Positions 15,897 to 25,645 of a DNA stretch of 64,000 nt are shown here, piece by piece. Location of the stretch: the NCBI GenBank assembly GCA_016716225.1, contig JADJWT010000001.1, forward strand, positions 1,994,501 through 2,058,500. Reading direction: 5' to 3'. The notes below the pieces were generated by a model. It saw nothing but the letters and a program-made list of their open reading frames with translations. It was not told the origin of the DNA and ran no database searches. The DNA comes from Ignavibacteriota bacterium. Lineage in GTDB: Bacteria > Bacteroidota > Ignavibacteria > Ignavibacteriales > Melioribacteraceae. The position numbers were made by a program, and so were the translations under genes. Positions within the stretch are counted from its first letter, which is position 1. The number at the start of each line of letters is the position of its first letter.

Positions 15897-18800
15897 TTAT
15901 TTTAATAAAATGGCTTTAACACTGGTTACGAATTCTTTTTTTTGATTTTTATCACTAGCATAAATTCTTACAATATAAATACCACTTGACAAATTTATCG
16001 GTTTCCAGTTGAATACATGATATCCAGGATTATTTTCACCAATAGATATTGTTGTAACTTTCTGACCTAAAATGTTAAAAATTTCAAATTTAATTTCATA
16101 AAAGTCGGGAATGCCATATTCAAAATTTGTCTGATTATTAAATGGATTAGGATAATTTTGTGACATGACGAGTTTTTCGGGAATTGAACCTTCCAATGTT
16201 GTAAAATTCCAAATTTTTGACCAAGAACCAAAAACATTTTTTTTGCATTGTCGTACACGCCAAAAATATTTAGTTAATTTATTTAGATTATTGAAGTTGT
16301 AAATTGTATCCGGAAAAAAAATATTTTCTTTTAATACGAGTTGTACAAAATCTGAATCTAGAGAGATTTGTATTTGATAAAAATCAATATCAATTGATTT
16401 TTGCCAAACAAGATCAACTTTTTTTGAAATTTTTTCTGAATTATTAGTTGGAAAATTTAATTTTGGAGCTTGAATTTTACTTAATTCTTGGCCAAAGTAG
16501 GTATATGCTTTCCCATTATTATTGTATTCTTTTGAACTAGTTAGAATATCCATATAACCATCACCATTTATATCCCCAGCATTAGATACGACGGAACCAA
16601 ATAAATCATCTCTATTTTCACCAATTAAAAAAATATCAGGTATTATATCCATTGAGCTTCCACCAAAATAAATGTATGCACTACCGGTATATGCATCGTA
16701 ACCATGAGCACTAACAATAACATCATCATATCCATCTTTATTTATATCGCCTACTGTTGAAACTGAATAGCCAAAAGCATCATAAAAATTACCATCAGAA
16801 AGTTTAATATCAGGTTCAGAATCCATAGCATTTCCACCGAAATAAATGTATGAAGAACCAATCGATGTAGCAGAACCAGCCCCAATAATTATATCGGCAT
16901 ATCCATCGCTATTAACATCACCTGCAGCGGAAACCGATTGCCCAAAATTAACATCTGTTTTCTCGATAACAATAAATGAATTACTAATATCCAGTAAATT
17001 TTTATTGCCAAAATATATTGATACTGCATTATTATTGGGAACAGCGTTCTGATATGAAATTAAAAAATCATCATAACCATCATTATTAATATCGCCAGCA
17101 GAAGCTATTGAATGACCAAAATTAGAAGAACCATCTTTTTGAAGTATTAAGTCAGCAACATGATAAATATTATTACTACCCAAATAAATATTAACAGATC
17201 CATTTCCATTTTTATTTGAACCAATAGCTAAATCATCATAACCATCTCCGTTTATATCTCCAATTCCAGAAGCAGAGCTACAAAAATGATCATAAAATTT
17301 ATTACCGATAAAAACTATATCGGGAATATTATCCATGAAACTACCACCAAAATATAAATATCCTTTTCCCTTATCAGATTCAAAAGAAGGTGCTCCAATA
17401 AAAACATCATTATAACCATCATTATTAATATCTCCGATCTTGGAGATTATTGTTCCAAAATAGTCTTGAGAGTTTTCTCCAAAACAAATAACATCAGCAT
17501 AATTATCAACATCTGTACCTCCAAAATAAATATATGCACTTCCTTTATTTGAATCATAACCTCTTGCACTGATAATAATATCGTCAAATCCATCTTTATT
17601 AACATCTCCTAATGAAGATACAGAATAACCAAAAACGTTCTGTATGCCACTTCCTTGCATTGAAATTGTTGAAATATCATTAATTGAAGTGCTACCTAAG
17701 TAAATATTTGCTTTACCCTTATAATTGTAAAATCCATGAATTCCAATAATAAAATCAGCATACCCATCACTATTCACATCGCCAGCTTTTGAAACACAAT
17801 TACCAAAAAAATCTACATTAGATTCACCGCTTAAAATAATGCTTGGCGAACTTGAAAATGGTTCACCTCCTAAATAAATATAAGCTCGACCTTGCGAAGA
17901 TAAGTACGACGGATCTCCAATGCAAATATCATCATAGCCATCATTATTTATATCGTCAATAGAAGAGATGGAAAATCCGAACTCATCGTATTCTATATCA
18001 TTACTTAAAATTATGTTTGGAGCGTCATTTAAGGATTCTCCTCCATAATAAATATAAACATTACCTTTTGTTGATGACTTCAATCCAATTATAATATCAT
18101 CGTAACCATCTCCATTAACATCACATGCACCAGAAACAGATCTCCCAAATAAACCAATATCTGGCGAAGGAATTAATTCAATTTTAATGATATCATTTAT
18201 TTCCTTATTCCCTAAATAAATGTAACATTTACCATTTGTCGAATTGTATCCATAGGCTCCAATAATAAAATCAGCATACCCATCGTTATTTATATCTCCT
18301 GCAAAAGAAATAGAACTACCAAAATAATTTTCTCTATCCTCTCCTTTTAATATAAGATCACAATTTAAATCAAAATCCTTACTCCCAAGAAAAAGATACG
18401 CTGCGCCGATGTAAAAATCGTTATCCGAACCAATTATAATATCATCATAACCATCATTATTAATATCCCCAACAGTTGCAACAACTTTACCAAATGAATA
18501 CTCATCATAATTATAGCCGTTTATAATATAATCAACAATATCATCCATATTATCTCCACCTAAATAAACATATACCTTATTTGCAAGTGGGTCTCCAACT
18601 ATAATATCATCATAACCATCATTATTGATATCACCTGCTGAGGAAACAGATTTTCCAAAAGAGTATCCATCTTCTTTTAAAATAATATCAGGTTTATTAT
18701 TCATTGATGCACTCCCAAAAAAAATAGAAGCTTGATTGTTAATAAAGGCACCAATTATTACATCATCAAAACCATCATTATTAACATCACCTGCTGTGTT

Positions 18801-18941
18801 TACAGAATAACCAAATTGAGAATCGCCGGCTAAGTTATCTTCGGTAAAACCTAGAGAAAACTGGGTTTGACCATAAATATTTGAAAAAAAGTAAATATAA
18901 AAGACAAATAATATTGAGAGACTAGAGATAAAAGAGGTCAT
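15897..18941 (-). CDS. Exported FG-GAP repeat protein with C-terminal sorting domain
   Basis: 1014 residues. A hydrophobic signal peptide (about 1-24) is followed by 14 integrin-type FG-GAP repeats of the form FGxSVSxAGDINNDGYDDxIIG...YIYFGG; the DxNxDGxxD loop binds calcium. Then comes a fibronectin III-like module (about 840-930), and a C-terminal domain that begins QNYPNPFNNQTNF and ends AILLK, the type IX secretion sorting signal of Ignavibacteria-like bacteria. It is expected to be an outer-surface adhesin or matrix protein. It is monocistronic and bracketed by direct repeats. No clear ribosome binding site precedes ATG 18941. Confidence 0.9.
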   Translation of the reverse strand: MTSFISSLSILFVFYIYFFSNIYGQTQFSLGFTEDNLAGDSQFGYSVNTAGDVNNDGFDDVIIGAFINNQASIFFGSASMNNKPDIILKEDGYSFGKSVSSAGDINNDGYDDIIVGDPLANKVYVYLGGDNMDDIVDYIINGYNYDEYSFGKVVATVGDINNDGYDDIIIGSDNDFYIGAAYLFLGSKDFDLNCDLILKGEDRENYFGSSISFAGDINNDGYADFIIGAYGYNSTNGKCYIYLGNKEINDIIKIELIPSPDIGLFGRSVSGACDVNGDGYDDIIIGLKSSTKGNVYIYYGGESLNDAPNIILSNDIEYDEFGFSISSIDDINNDGYDDICIGDPSYLSSQGRAYIYLGGEPFSSSPSIILSGESNVDFFGNCVSKAGDVNSDGYADFIIGIHGFYNYKGKANIYLGSTSINDISTISMQGSGIQNVFGYSVSSLGDVNKDGFDDIIISARGYDSNKGSAYIYFGGTDVDNYADVICFGENSQDYFGTIISKIGDINNDGYNDVFIGAPSFESDKGKGYLYFGGSFMDNIPDIVFIGNKFYDHFCSSASGIGDINGDGYDDLAIGSNKNGNGSVNIYLGSNNIYHVADLILQKDGSSNFGHSIASAGDINNDGYDDFLISYQNAVPNNNAVSIYFGNKNLLDISNSFIVIEKTDVNFGQSVSAAGDVNSDGYADIIIGAGSATSIGSSYIYFGGNAMDSEPDIKLSDGNFYDAFGYSVSTVGDINKDGYDDVIVSAHGYDAYTGSAYIYFGGSSMDIIPDIFLIGENRDDLFGSVVSNAGDINGDGYMDILTSSKEYNNNGKAYTYFGQELSKIQAPKLNFPTNNSEKISKKVDLVWQKSIDIDFYQIQISLDSDFVQLVLKENIFFPDTIYNFNNLNKLTKYFWRVRQCKKNVFGSWSKIWNFTTLEGSIPEKLVMSQNYPNPFNNQTNFEYGIPDFYEIKFEIFNILGQKVTTISIGENNPGYHVFNWKPINLSSGIYIVRIYASDKNQKKEFVTSVKAILLK

Positions 18942-19162
18942 AAAGGAATTAAAAAGTTGTATAATTATTATTATTAGACTTTAACATTTTGATTAGTTTT
19001 GTATAAATAATAGTAATAACTTAAATATTAATAAAATGGGTTTCAAGTTTTTTTATATAGGATAGTAATAATATTTTGTTTTTTTTAATATCAGCTATTT
19101 CCTTTTGTATACTTTCTTAATTTTTGTAACCATGCCATTTCTCAAAATTACTTTCAATATCT

Positions 19163-19249
19163 GCATTTAGGTTAATTAATGAAGCTTGGACACTTCTCCA
19201 AATTGGAATTGGGCTTATGTTGTTGGAAGGAGCGGGGAGAAAATTGTGA
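19163..19249. repeat. About 88-bp imperfect direct repeat, right copy
   Basis: This is the partner of 15779-15866. It is the only notable structure in the 380-base gap between the FG-GAP gene and the patatin gene; the rest of the gap is AT-rich without a gene. Confidence 0.7.
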
Positions 19250-19322
19250 AAAAAGTAAAAAATCAAGAATAGTTTATTTACAATGAACTTTATTTATTTC
19301 GTATTGAATGACTTAACAAAAA

Positions 19323-20510
19323 CTAAATCAGTTCAGGATAATAATATTTTAATAAACCAGTAGTTAATTGATAACCTCGTAAAATTATTTTGCCCATTTC
19401 TTCTTTAGGCATTTTTGCAAAATCTGTTGGATAATCAATTACAATTTCTCTTGGAATTAAATCTTTAATATGTGGTTCTAATTTACCATCAATTTGGCCT
19501 AAGTATGCATTAACAAAACCATAAATTTTCTTAGTCTCTTTATAAATAAAAAGTTTATCGGTGTATAAATGGAGGACATTTTTAAATACTGTCGAAAAAG
19601 CTCTCGTCATCCTTGTTGCCCACCAACTAGGTTTGCAGTTTTTTCTAAATTGTCCATGGCCAGCGTTACAACAAATTATAAAATCCGATGGATAGTGGTT
19701 ATAACTATATAATTCTTTCTTATTTGGTTCTAATACCGACACTCCAAGATTCTCGTATACTCCACCATCAGTAAGAAACAATCTTTCTTTTTTTATATCT
19801 CCATTTCTTTTTTCAATTTCCCAAATTCTATTCATAGCTGGTAGTAATACTGGAAAAGCTGCTGATGCTGTGACTGCCGTTGAAAGTTTAACATTATTAC
19901 CTTTTACTTTACCATAACGCCAACAACCAGATTCTTTGTTGCCAAACCGAAATGCTGTGCCGGTAATTAATTCACATGCATTAAATACAACATTTATATT
20001 GTTTCTAGTTTTATCGGTTATTTTTTTTCCTTTTAGATATTTTTTTTCTAAATATTTTTCAAACAATGTTGTTCTATTAAACTTACGTGGTAAAGAAAAA
20101 GATATTTTTTTATTAAGTTTTTTAAAATCAAGAAAAGTTATTTTTGAAATTATTGTAAACACTAGTTTTATGAACAAAAGTAAAGCTTCAATCGGCAAGA
20201 AGAATAAGTAATTAAACATAATAAGTAAACCATAAACAGTATTAAAACCAGTAAAGAAAATACCCCATTGTAAACCTTTTGCTAACAATTTCTTTGTGTC
20301 CTTTTCAAATTTTTCAAAAGAATCATTATTATAAGAATATAAGGCTGAAATTACTGATCCACCGGATACACTAGAAATTGTATCAATGTCCTTTAATAAA
20401 TTTAATTCATGTAATGCTTTCAGACAACCTAAATGAAATGCAATAGCCCTAGAGCCTCCGCCAGAAAGTGCCAGACCGACAGATATTTTTTTTTCATTAA
20501 TGATTTTCAA
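19323..20510 (-). CDS. Patatin-like phospholipase
   Basis: 395 residues. The oxyanion loop SGGGSRAIAFHLG (16-28), the nucleophile motif SVSGGS with Ser49, and the DGG motif with the catalytic Asp in FLTDGGVYENLG near residue 249 form the patatin Ser-Asp dyad. A hydrophobic stretch (about 85-125) could anchor it to the membrane. Patatins act as membrane-degrading effectors in CBASS and other abortive defence systems. Here it is the last gene of the MBL-E2/E1/JAB operon, 51 bases downstream of the fusion gene. That suggests it is the killing arm, perhaps controlled by conjugation. The start is TTG 20510 behind GGTGAG. No nucleotide cyclase lies nearby. Confidence 0.88.
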   Translation of the reverse strand: MKIINEKKISVGLALSGGGSRAIAFHLGCLKALHELNLLKDIDTISSVSGGSVISALYSYNNDSFEKFEKDTKKLLAKGLQWGIFFTGFNTVYGLLIMFNYLFFLPIEALLLFIKLVFTIISKITFLDFKKLNKKISFSLPRKFNRTTLFEKYLEKKYLKGKKITDKTRNNINVVFNACELITGTAFRFGNKESGCWRYGKVKGNNVKLSTAVTASAAFPVLLPAMNRIWEIEKRNGDIKKERLFLTDGGVYENLGVSVLEPNKKELYSYNHYPSDFIICCNAGHGQFRKNCKPSWWATRMTRAFSTVFKNVLHLYTDKLFIYKETKKIYGFVNAYLGQIDGKLEPHIKDLIPREIVIDYPTDFAKMPKEEMGKIILRGYQLTTGLLKYYYPELI

Positions 20511-20561
20511 TTTTTATTTCTCACCAATTTAATTTGAATCTTTTTTTTCTATATAGCTTAA

Positions 20562-22808
20562 TTAAAAAAATTGAGATTTATTAAAAACATATCCACCAAG
20601 ATTTATATTTTTATTATTATATGCTATAATTAAAAGTAATGATTTTGGAGGAGACAATTTCGTGACAACTACCTTCATACTTACTTTATCGGTATTACTA
20701 AAACCTTTATCACCAAATGGATGGGAATGCCAAAGTCCAACAAAGTAAGATGAATTTCTATATTTTTTTTTAATAACCTCATTATATTCTTTTGTTCCCT
20801 CAATCCCACATTCAAAATAATTTTTAGATGATTTACTATCTTTAGGAGGTCCACTAACTTCATCAACATATAATACTTTGTTGAGATCATCCCATCCTCC
20901 AAATATCAAACCACCGGTTTCAAGTGGATAATGTCTATTTTTATTTTCTTTTTCTATAATCTTAATGATCTTTTTGTATGCTTCTTCATTAATAAATATT
21001 TTATAATTATTAATCGGATCATCAGTACACAAGTAATCCTTATATTCAGGTACTAATGTTTCAAAGTATTTTTCTTCACTAGTTTCAATGATATTTTGAG
21101 AAACAAAAATACACTTACTTAAATTGTTGTCATCAAATAAGTTTCTTGATATACAATTTAACATTAAGCCAGATAGTGTACTTAAATCAGTCTCAGATCC
21201 ATAAAATGTCGGATCCGAGCAACCGGGTTCAGGTTGAATTAAAGAATCTGAATTATCCATTTGTTTTGGGAAAAATGCAGATAACCATTGTTCATTATTG
21301 TTTTCGCAAAGAACTCTATGGGATCTTCTAATTATGTCGATAATACCACAATTTGATTTATCAGCCTTAATAACAATCATTCCTCTCATCGCTTTACTAT
21401 CAATAACAATTGAAAGTATTTTTCCTTTTAATTTTCTATTTAATAACTCACCATCTAATTTTCTTAACACTTTTTTCGAAGCAGTTGTATCAATAATAAT
21501 TCTGCTGTTCTCCATCTGTTTTTCATCTAATAGACTAAGAATATTTAAATTGTAAGATTGAATTTCAACTTTATGTAAATGCGAATAAATTTTATTAATT
21601 CTATTCCCTAACGCTTTTGCTTTATTTTCCCCAATATCATTTTCATTAAATAATTGTCTTGATAATAATCCTGGCTTAACTATGCCATTGTCAAAAATAT
21701 TTAATTTTTTAGGCTTAACTCTTACAAGAAATTCAGCAATATGGCTACCAACTGCACCACAACCCCATAAGTCTATGGTTTTGTTTCTAAAATAAGTTGT
21801 TGGAGAATTATTATCACGTGGGATTATTATTTCCTCTCGATTCTCTAAAATTTGACACCATTGTACTTCTGATTTTTGAGCGTACTCTATAAATTTCTCT
21901 AAATTTATATTTCTACCAATTGAATTTATATTCCTTTTAATATTTGAGAATCCTAATAAATATCTTGTCGCTTTAATGTTGATATACCATGCCAACAAAT
22001 GTTGTTTGCGATTTATAGTAGGTCCTCGCATTGGAGTTCCTATTATTATAATTAATGGATTTGTAGATTTGTTTTTTTCAGCTACTAATTGAAGATGCTT
22101 AATACATTTTACTATATCTAATCCATTTTTTTCTAAAAGGAAAATAAGATGAGAAAGAGAAGATGGATATTCAAAAGGCATATCTTTTTTCATTAGAATT
22201 GCTGCGGCATTCAAAGCACTTTTTTTAATTTGTTTTAAATCTTTCCAATCGGAAATAATCAAACTTTCTTTGTTAAGTTTTATTAATTCAGTTGCTCCAA
22301 GCCAAAAATCTCCTTCAAAACTGGGAGTATTTTTGTTGGGAATTATTTTATAATCAATTTTTGCACTTAAATATGCTACCGGGGGATGCAAAGGAGCATC
22401 ATCTAAATCTAATTGATTTAGAGAAGCCTTTTTAAGAAACAAATCTAGTCTTGATATATAACCAAACATCCCGTCTGCTGGGTCCCATTCAACATCTGGT
22501 GCTTGATATAAACAAATTTTTTTACCCCATTGAACGTGAGGTTTCCCTATATACCTATAGTCAGAAAAATACGTAGATGGAATTGTGTATGGAAAATCAG
22601 TATGAATTAGTATTGTCATTCTTTCTCGTGGGCGAAAATTAAAACCATCGGTACATTTTTCATATAATTTTGTCGGTATTGAAATATTAACAAATATATA
22701 GTCTGTATTAACCTTAAGTTCATCAATTTTTAATATTTCAAAATTGCCCTTATCTTCAGATTCAATAGCTTTTAATTGTTCAATTGCAAATTCTTGATTA
22801 GTATTCAT
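20562..22808 (-). CDS. E2-E1-JAB triple fusion protein
   Basis: 748 residues with three enzymes of a ubiquitin-like cycle in one chain. The E2-like part (1-150) has HVQWGKKICLYQAPDVEWDP with Cys99 as the likely catalytic residue. The ThiF/E1 part (about 340-600) has the loop LWGCGAVGSH (G349-G354) and QPEPGCSDPTF, where Cys530 is the probable thioester cysteine. The JAB part (about 605-748) has Glu630 in ETGGLIFGG and H694, H696, S704 and D707 in LWHSHPFGDKGFSNTD. In CBASS, Cap2 (E2-E1) and Cap3 (JAB) are separate proteins that condition the cyclase. Here they are joined and no cyclase is present. It overlaps the MBL gene by four bases. Confidence 0.9.
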   Translation of the reverse strand: MNTNQEFAIEQLKAIESEDKGNFEILKIDELKVNTDYIFVNISIPTKLYEKCTDGFNFRPRERMTILIHTDFPYTIPSTYFSDYRYIGKPHVQWGKKICLYQAPDVEWDPADGMFGYISRLDLFLKKASLNQLDLDDAPLHPPVAYLSAKIDYKIIPNKNTPSFEGDFWLGATELIKLNKESLIISDWKDLKQIKKSALNAAAILMKKDMPFEYPSSLSHLIFLLEKNGLDIVKCIKHLQLVAEKNKSTNPLIIIIGTPMRGPTINRKQHLLAWYINIKATRYLLGFSNIKRNINSIGRNINLEKFIEYAQKSEVQWCQILENREEIIIPRDNNSPTTYFRNKTIDLWGCGAVGSHIAEFLVRVKPKKLNIFDNGIVKPGLLSRQLFNENDIGENKAKALGNRINKIYSHLHKVEIQSYNLNILSLLDEKQMENSRIIIDTTASKKVLRKLDGELLNRKLKGKILSIVIDSKAMRGMIVIKADKSNCGIIDIIRRSHRVLCENNNEQWLSAFFPKQMDNSDSLIQPEPGCSDPTFYGSETDLSTLSGLMLNCISRNLFDDNNLSKCIFVSQNIIETSEEKYFETLVPEYKDYLCTDDPINNYKIFINEEAYKKIIKIIEKENKNRHYPLETGGLIFGGWDDLNKVLYVDEVSGPPKDSKSSKNYFECGIEGTKEYNEVIKKKYRNSSYFVGLWHSHPFGDKGFSNTDKVSMKVVVTKLSPPKSLLLIIAYNNKNINLGGYVFNKSQFF

Positions 22809-23962
22809 AACAATCCAAAACCTGTCCTTGTAGATGGGGGTTCATGATTACCCCGTGCAGCTACTATTGATCCACCCAACGTTTCTTTAATAGAATTCAT
22901 CTTCTTTTTTTCATTTTTAAGTTTTAGGTTATCTCCATCCAGTTCAAATACAATGGGTTGAGGTTCATCTTCTCCTTTATGTTCCATAGTACAAATAAAT
23001 TCTTTTGAGACTATTTCTTCATATCGATTTTTCGCTTTAGCATGGGGAGGATTATCTCCTGTTTTATTCGTTGTTGGAATAGGCTCTGAAGATGCAATTA
23101 TATATGAATCTTTTTCTCCAGATTTTTTTAGATCATCCAGTATATCTTGTTTTAACTTTTCTTCGACATCATTTTCACCTTTCCAATACATCACTTTTTT
23201 TGAACAGTGATGAGGAGATAACAGAACATCCCATTTAACATCCTTAGAATCCGATCTCTCATAAATCTTTTTAATTGTAAGGTAAGATAAATCTCCAAGA
23301 AGCATGAAATTGCAACAACATTTATCATTTATTAATCTAACTTGCATCGCAAGACTAGTTTCATTCCTATCATTTTCTGAGTCTTCCTTAAAGGGAGCAT
23401 GAATAAATGCTCTAAAAACATCGGAGTGATCAACACCGTTAATTTCTTCAACTGAACTTCCAGGAACAGAGATAAATTTTTGGGGAAAATCTTTATAATC
23501 TTTGTTTTCCTTTATGTAATCATCGTATCCTATTAATCTTACTCGGTCACCATCAGTAACATTTCCATTTTTCTCAATCATTATTTTTGCTCTTCTTTTA
23601 ACTTCACTTTTGAATGATATAGCATCATCACAAAGATCTTTATTGTATTCTCTAAAAACTCTAGGTGTGTGCCATATTTCTCCTATTTTTACTTTTTTCA
23701 ACAACTCATTAAACCCTTGAATATGATCTTTATCTGGATGAGTTAAGATGAAGGCACTAAGAAATGGTTTATTATCTTTCCTTGGAAGAATTTTAATTAA
23801 TTCATCAATTATTGCCACATGTGGATCATCTCTTTCATTACTTTTTTCCATATGATGTAAATCAACTTGTGCAACAGTATCTTTTGTAATACAGATTGTT
23901 GTACTATCACCATTTCCGATAGGCCAAAATATTATTCCTCGATCAGGTTTTAAAATTCCCAT
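22805..23962 (-). CDS. Metallo-beta-lactamase-fold hydrolase
   Basis: 385 residues. The metal-binding motif THPDKDH (H75, D77, D79, H80) is complete, and later FMLLGDLS and LLSPHHCS supply the further Asp and His ligands. The ComEC/competence-like pattern suggests a phosphodiesterase or nuclease. Such genes are known beside E2/E1/JAB genes in bacterial conflict loci. It is the first gene of the operon. AAAAGGAGAG lies upstream of ATG 23962 and a sigma54-like element lies 35 to 51 bases upstream. The C-terminus (SIVAARGNHEPPSTRTGFGLL) is Gly/Arg-rich and unusual. Its substrate is unknown. Confidence 0.85.
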   Translation of the reverse strand: MGILKPDRGIIFWPIGNGDSTTICITKDTVAQVDLHHMEKSNERDDPHVAIIDELIKILPRKDNKPFLSAFILTHPDKDHIQGFNELLKKVKIGEIWHTPRVFREYNKDLCDDAISFKSEVKRRAKIMIEKNGNVTDGDRVRLIGYDDYIKENKDYKDFPQKFISVPGSSVEEINGVDHSDVFRAFIHAPFKEDSENDRNETSLAMQVRLINDKCCCNFMLLGDLSYLTIKKIYERSDSKDVKWDVLLSPHHCSKKVMYWKGENDVEEKLKQDILDDLKKSGEKDSYIIASSEPIPTTNKTGDNPPHAKAKNRYEEIVSKEFICTMEHKGEDEPQPIVFELDGDNLKLKNEKKKMNSIKETLGGSIVAARGNHEPPSTRTGFGLL

Positions 23963-23996
23963 TTTATAACTCTCCTTTTAATTTTCAAACTTTTTA

Positions 23997-24013
23997 ATCA
24001 CAAATAATGCCAA
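23997..24013 (-). promoter_or_regulatory. Sigma54-like -24/-12 element before the MBL operon
   Basis: Read on the minus strand it is TTGGCATTATTTGTGAT. It keeps TTGGCA at -24 and a G ten bases after GG, but has GA instead of the usual GC at -12. A start near 23986 would give a short leader ending in AAAAGGAGAG. The element before HsdR (35661-35677) has the same form and the same distance to an upstream palindrome. Confidence 0.55.
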
Positions 24014-24064
24014 TTAATTTATTTGGAATATTAGTCGAATTATGAACTTATTAATTGTGGAGAT

Positions 24065-24100
24065 GTTACTTATTTAACTTTGAACGTTATTTTAGTAACG
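24065..24100. promoter_or_regulatory. Tandem enhancer-like palindromes
   Basis: GTTATTTTAGTAAC (24086-24099) and GTTACTTATTTAAC (24065-24078) both match the perfect palindrome GTTACTTAAGTAAC found at 35750-35763. Their centres are 21 bp apart, two helical turns. The distal centre (24092.5) is 94.5 bp from the -12 position of the MBL promoter element. This is the usual place for sigma54 activator sites. Confidence 0.6.
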
Positions 24101-24105
24101 GAAGT

Positions 24106-25644
24106 TTATTTATTTTTATTTTTTTCTTTGTGATTTCTTTGTCTTTCGGTACCAACATGCTGTTTCAATAGTTGGTCTACTTCACTATGTGTTTTTGCTA
24201 TGGCTCTAGCTTTCTCAATAATTTTGTGTGAATACTCTGGAAGTGGTATTAGTAATGGTAATGGAGGTAAAAATACATCTATTTTATCATCAGCTAAAAT
24301 ACTTTCAATAAATCTTTTTGGTAAATCTTTATAATTAATTTTGCCACCGGAATTAAATCTTCTTAAAAGCCTACTTATAAAATTTTCTAAATCTCTAATG
24401 TTACCTGGCCAATTATAATCAACTAATACATCAACAATTTTTTGATCTAATATGACTGGATTTTGAATACTGTTCAATTTAGAATTAAGGTTAATAAAGT
24501 AGTTAACTAAAAAATTAATATCTTCTTTTCTTTCTCTTAACGGCGGGAGATTAATTATCTCATGAAATCTATCTTTAATATCTTGAGCAAAAATATTATC
24601 ATCAGAAACATCTTTATTTGTTGCAGCAATTATTTGAATCTCTATTTTACTTGGTTTTGTTGAACCAACTTTTCTAAATTCACCATGAGTTAAAACTCTC
24701 AACAATTTTGATTGAGCTTCAAGAGAAAGATTTCCAATTTCATCAAGGAACAGAATCTTCCCTTTATATTCTTCAATAATACCTTTCTTGTCTTCAACCG
24801 CTCCAGTAAAAGCTCCTTTAACATGACCAAATAATTCAGAGGTAGCTAATTCAGTTGGAATACCACTGCAATCTATTGTATTTAGGATTTCATCTTTTTC
24901 ACTATGATATTTTTCCCAAATAGCTTTTGCAACAATTTCCTTACCAGTTCCTCTTTCACCTATTATTAGAACATGAGTTTTTTGATTAATATCATTTAAT
25001 ATCTGATCCTTAATTTCAAGTATTTTTTTACTTTCACCAATTATTGAAGGAAGTTCTTGTTTAAGTTTTTCAATTTCTAATTTTTCTTCTAAATTTTCTT
25101 TTTCTCTTGAAAGTATTGTAATTTGTCTTTTCATCGAAGAAGGGGCAGTAATTTTTGGAAAATCATCAATATTAAAATTTACTTCTTCGGTTGTTTTACC
25201 TTTCCTAGAAAATTTTGATTGAAAAGACTGTACTGGAGTTGCGTTAGGAATTATACCAGATTGTGAAAGCAATACCCAGCAAGCCGTCATTGTTGGAGTG
25301 CCAGAAGTAATATTAATAATACTTCTCTCTTTTTTGATTTTATTTTTTTCTACAATCTCTAAAACTTTATCTAAAAGGATTGGATAAACAATATCATAAT
25401 CAACGGGGTTTGGAATATTAAATTTTATTATTTCAATTTCAATTTTTGGTTTTAACTTTCTTATTTGCTCAATATTATCAGATGCAATTTTGTTATAGTT
25501 TACAATTCCAGTTGAAGGAGTAACAAATAAAAATATTCTATTTATCTCTTTTTGATATTCGTTAAATATGTTTATAAAAGCACCATATTCTTTTGAATCT
25601 GAATTGATTGAATCGTGGTTCCCGATGAATGAAAAATAAATCAT
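24106..25644 (-). CDS. CARF-domain sigma54 transcription activator (RtcR-like)
   Basis: 512 residues. The N-terminal 160 residues resemble CARF sensors, with the ligand loop NITSGTPTM (111-119). The AAA+ domain has Walker A GERGTGKE (229-236), the sigma54-contacting GAFTGA loop (277-282), Walker B LFLDEIG (298-304) and an arginine-rich sensor region (PPLRERKEDI, then WPGNIRDLENFI). A basic C-terminal segment (about 475-512) probably binds DNA. CARF domains bind cyclic oligonucleotides or RNA-end signals; RtcR uses one to sense damaged tRNA. It is the last gene of the Hsd run, one base after the upstream stop. Two sigma54-like promoters with matched palindromes bracket its regulon. Confidence 0.88.
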   Translation of the reverse strand: MIYFSFIGNHDSINSDSKEYGAFINIFNEYQKEINRIFLFVTPSTGIVNYNKIASDNIEQIRKLKPKIEIEIIKFNIPNPVDYDIVYPILLDKVLEIVEKNKIKKERSIINITSGTPTMTACWVLLSQSGIIPNATPVQSFQSKFSRKGKTTEEVNFNIDDFPKITAPSSMKRQITILSREKENLEEKLEIEKLKQELPSIIGESKKILEIKDQILNDINQKTHVLIIGERGTGKEIVAKAIWEKYHSEKDEILNTIDCSGIPTELATSELFGHVKGAFTGAVEDKKGIIEEYKGKILFLDEIGNLSLEAQSKLLRVLTHGEFRKVGSTKPSKIEIQIIAATNKDVSDDNIFAQDIKDRFHEIINLPPLRERKEDINFLVNYFINLNSKLNSIQNPVILDQKIVDVLVDYNWPGNIRDLENFISRLLRRFNSGGKINYKDLPKRFIESILADDKIDVFLPPLPLLIPLPEYSHKIIEKARAIAKTHSEVDQLLKQHVGTERQRNHKEKNKNK

Positions 25645-25645
25645 A

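Noticed and set aside
16500..18850. Regularly spaced near-identical DNA units resembling a repeat array
   Set aside because: The units encode FG-GAP repeats in one open frame on the minus strand; spacing and sequence follow the protein repeat, not CRISPR.
19323..23962. Classification as a CBASS system
   Set aside because: Patatin and E2/E1/JAB fit, but no CD-NTase is encoded in or next to the operon.
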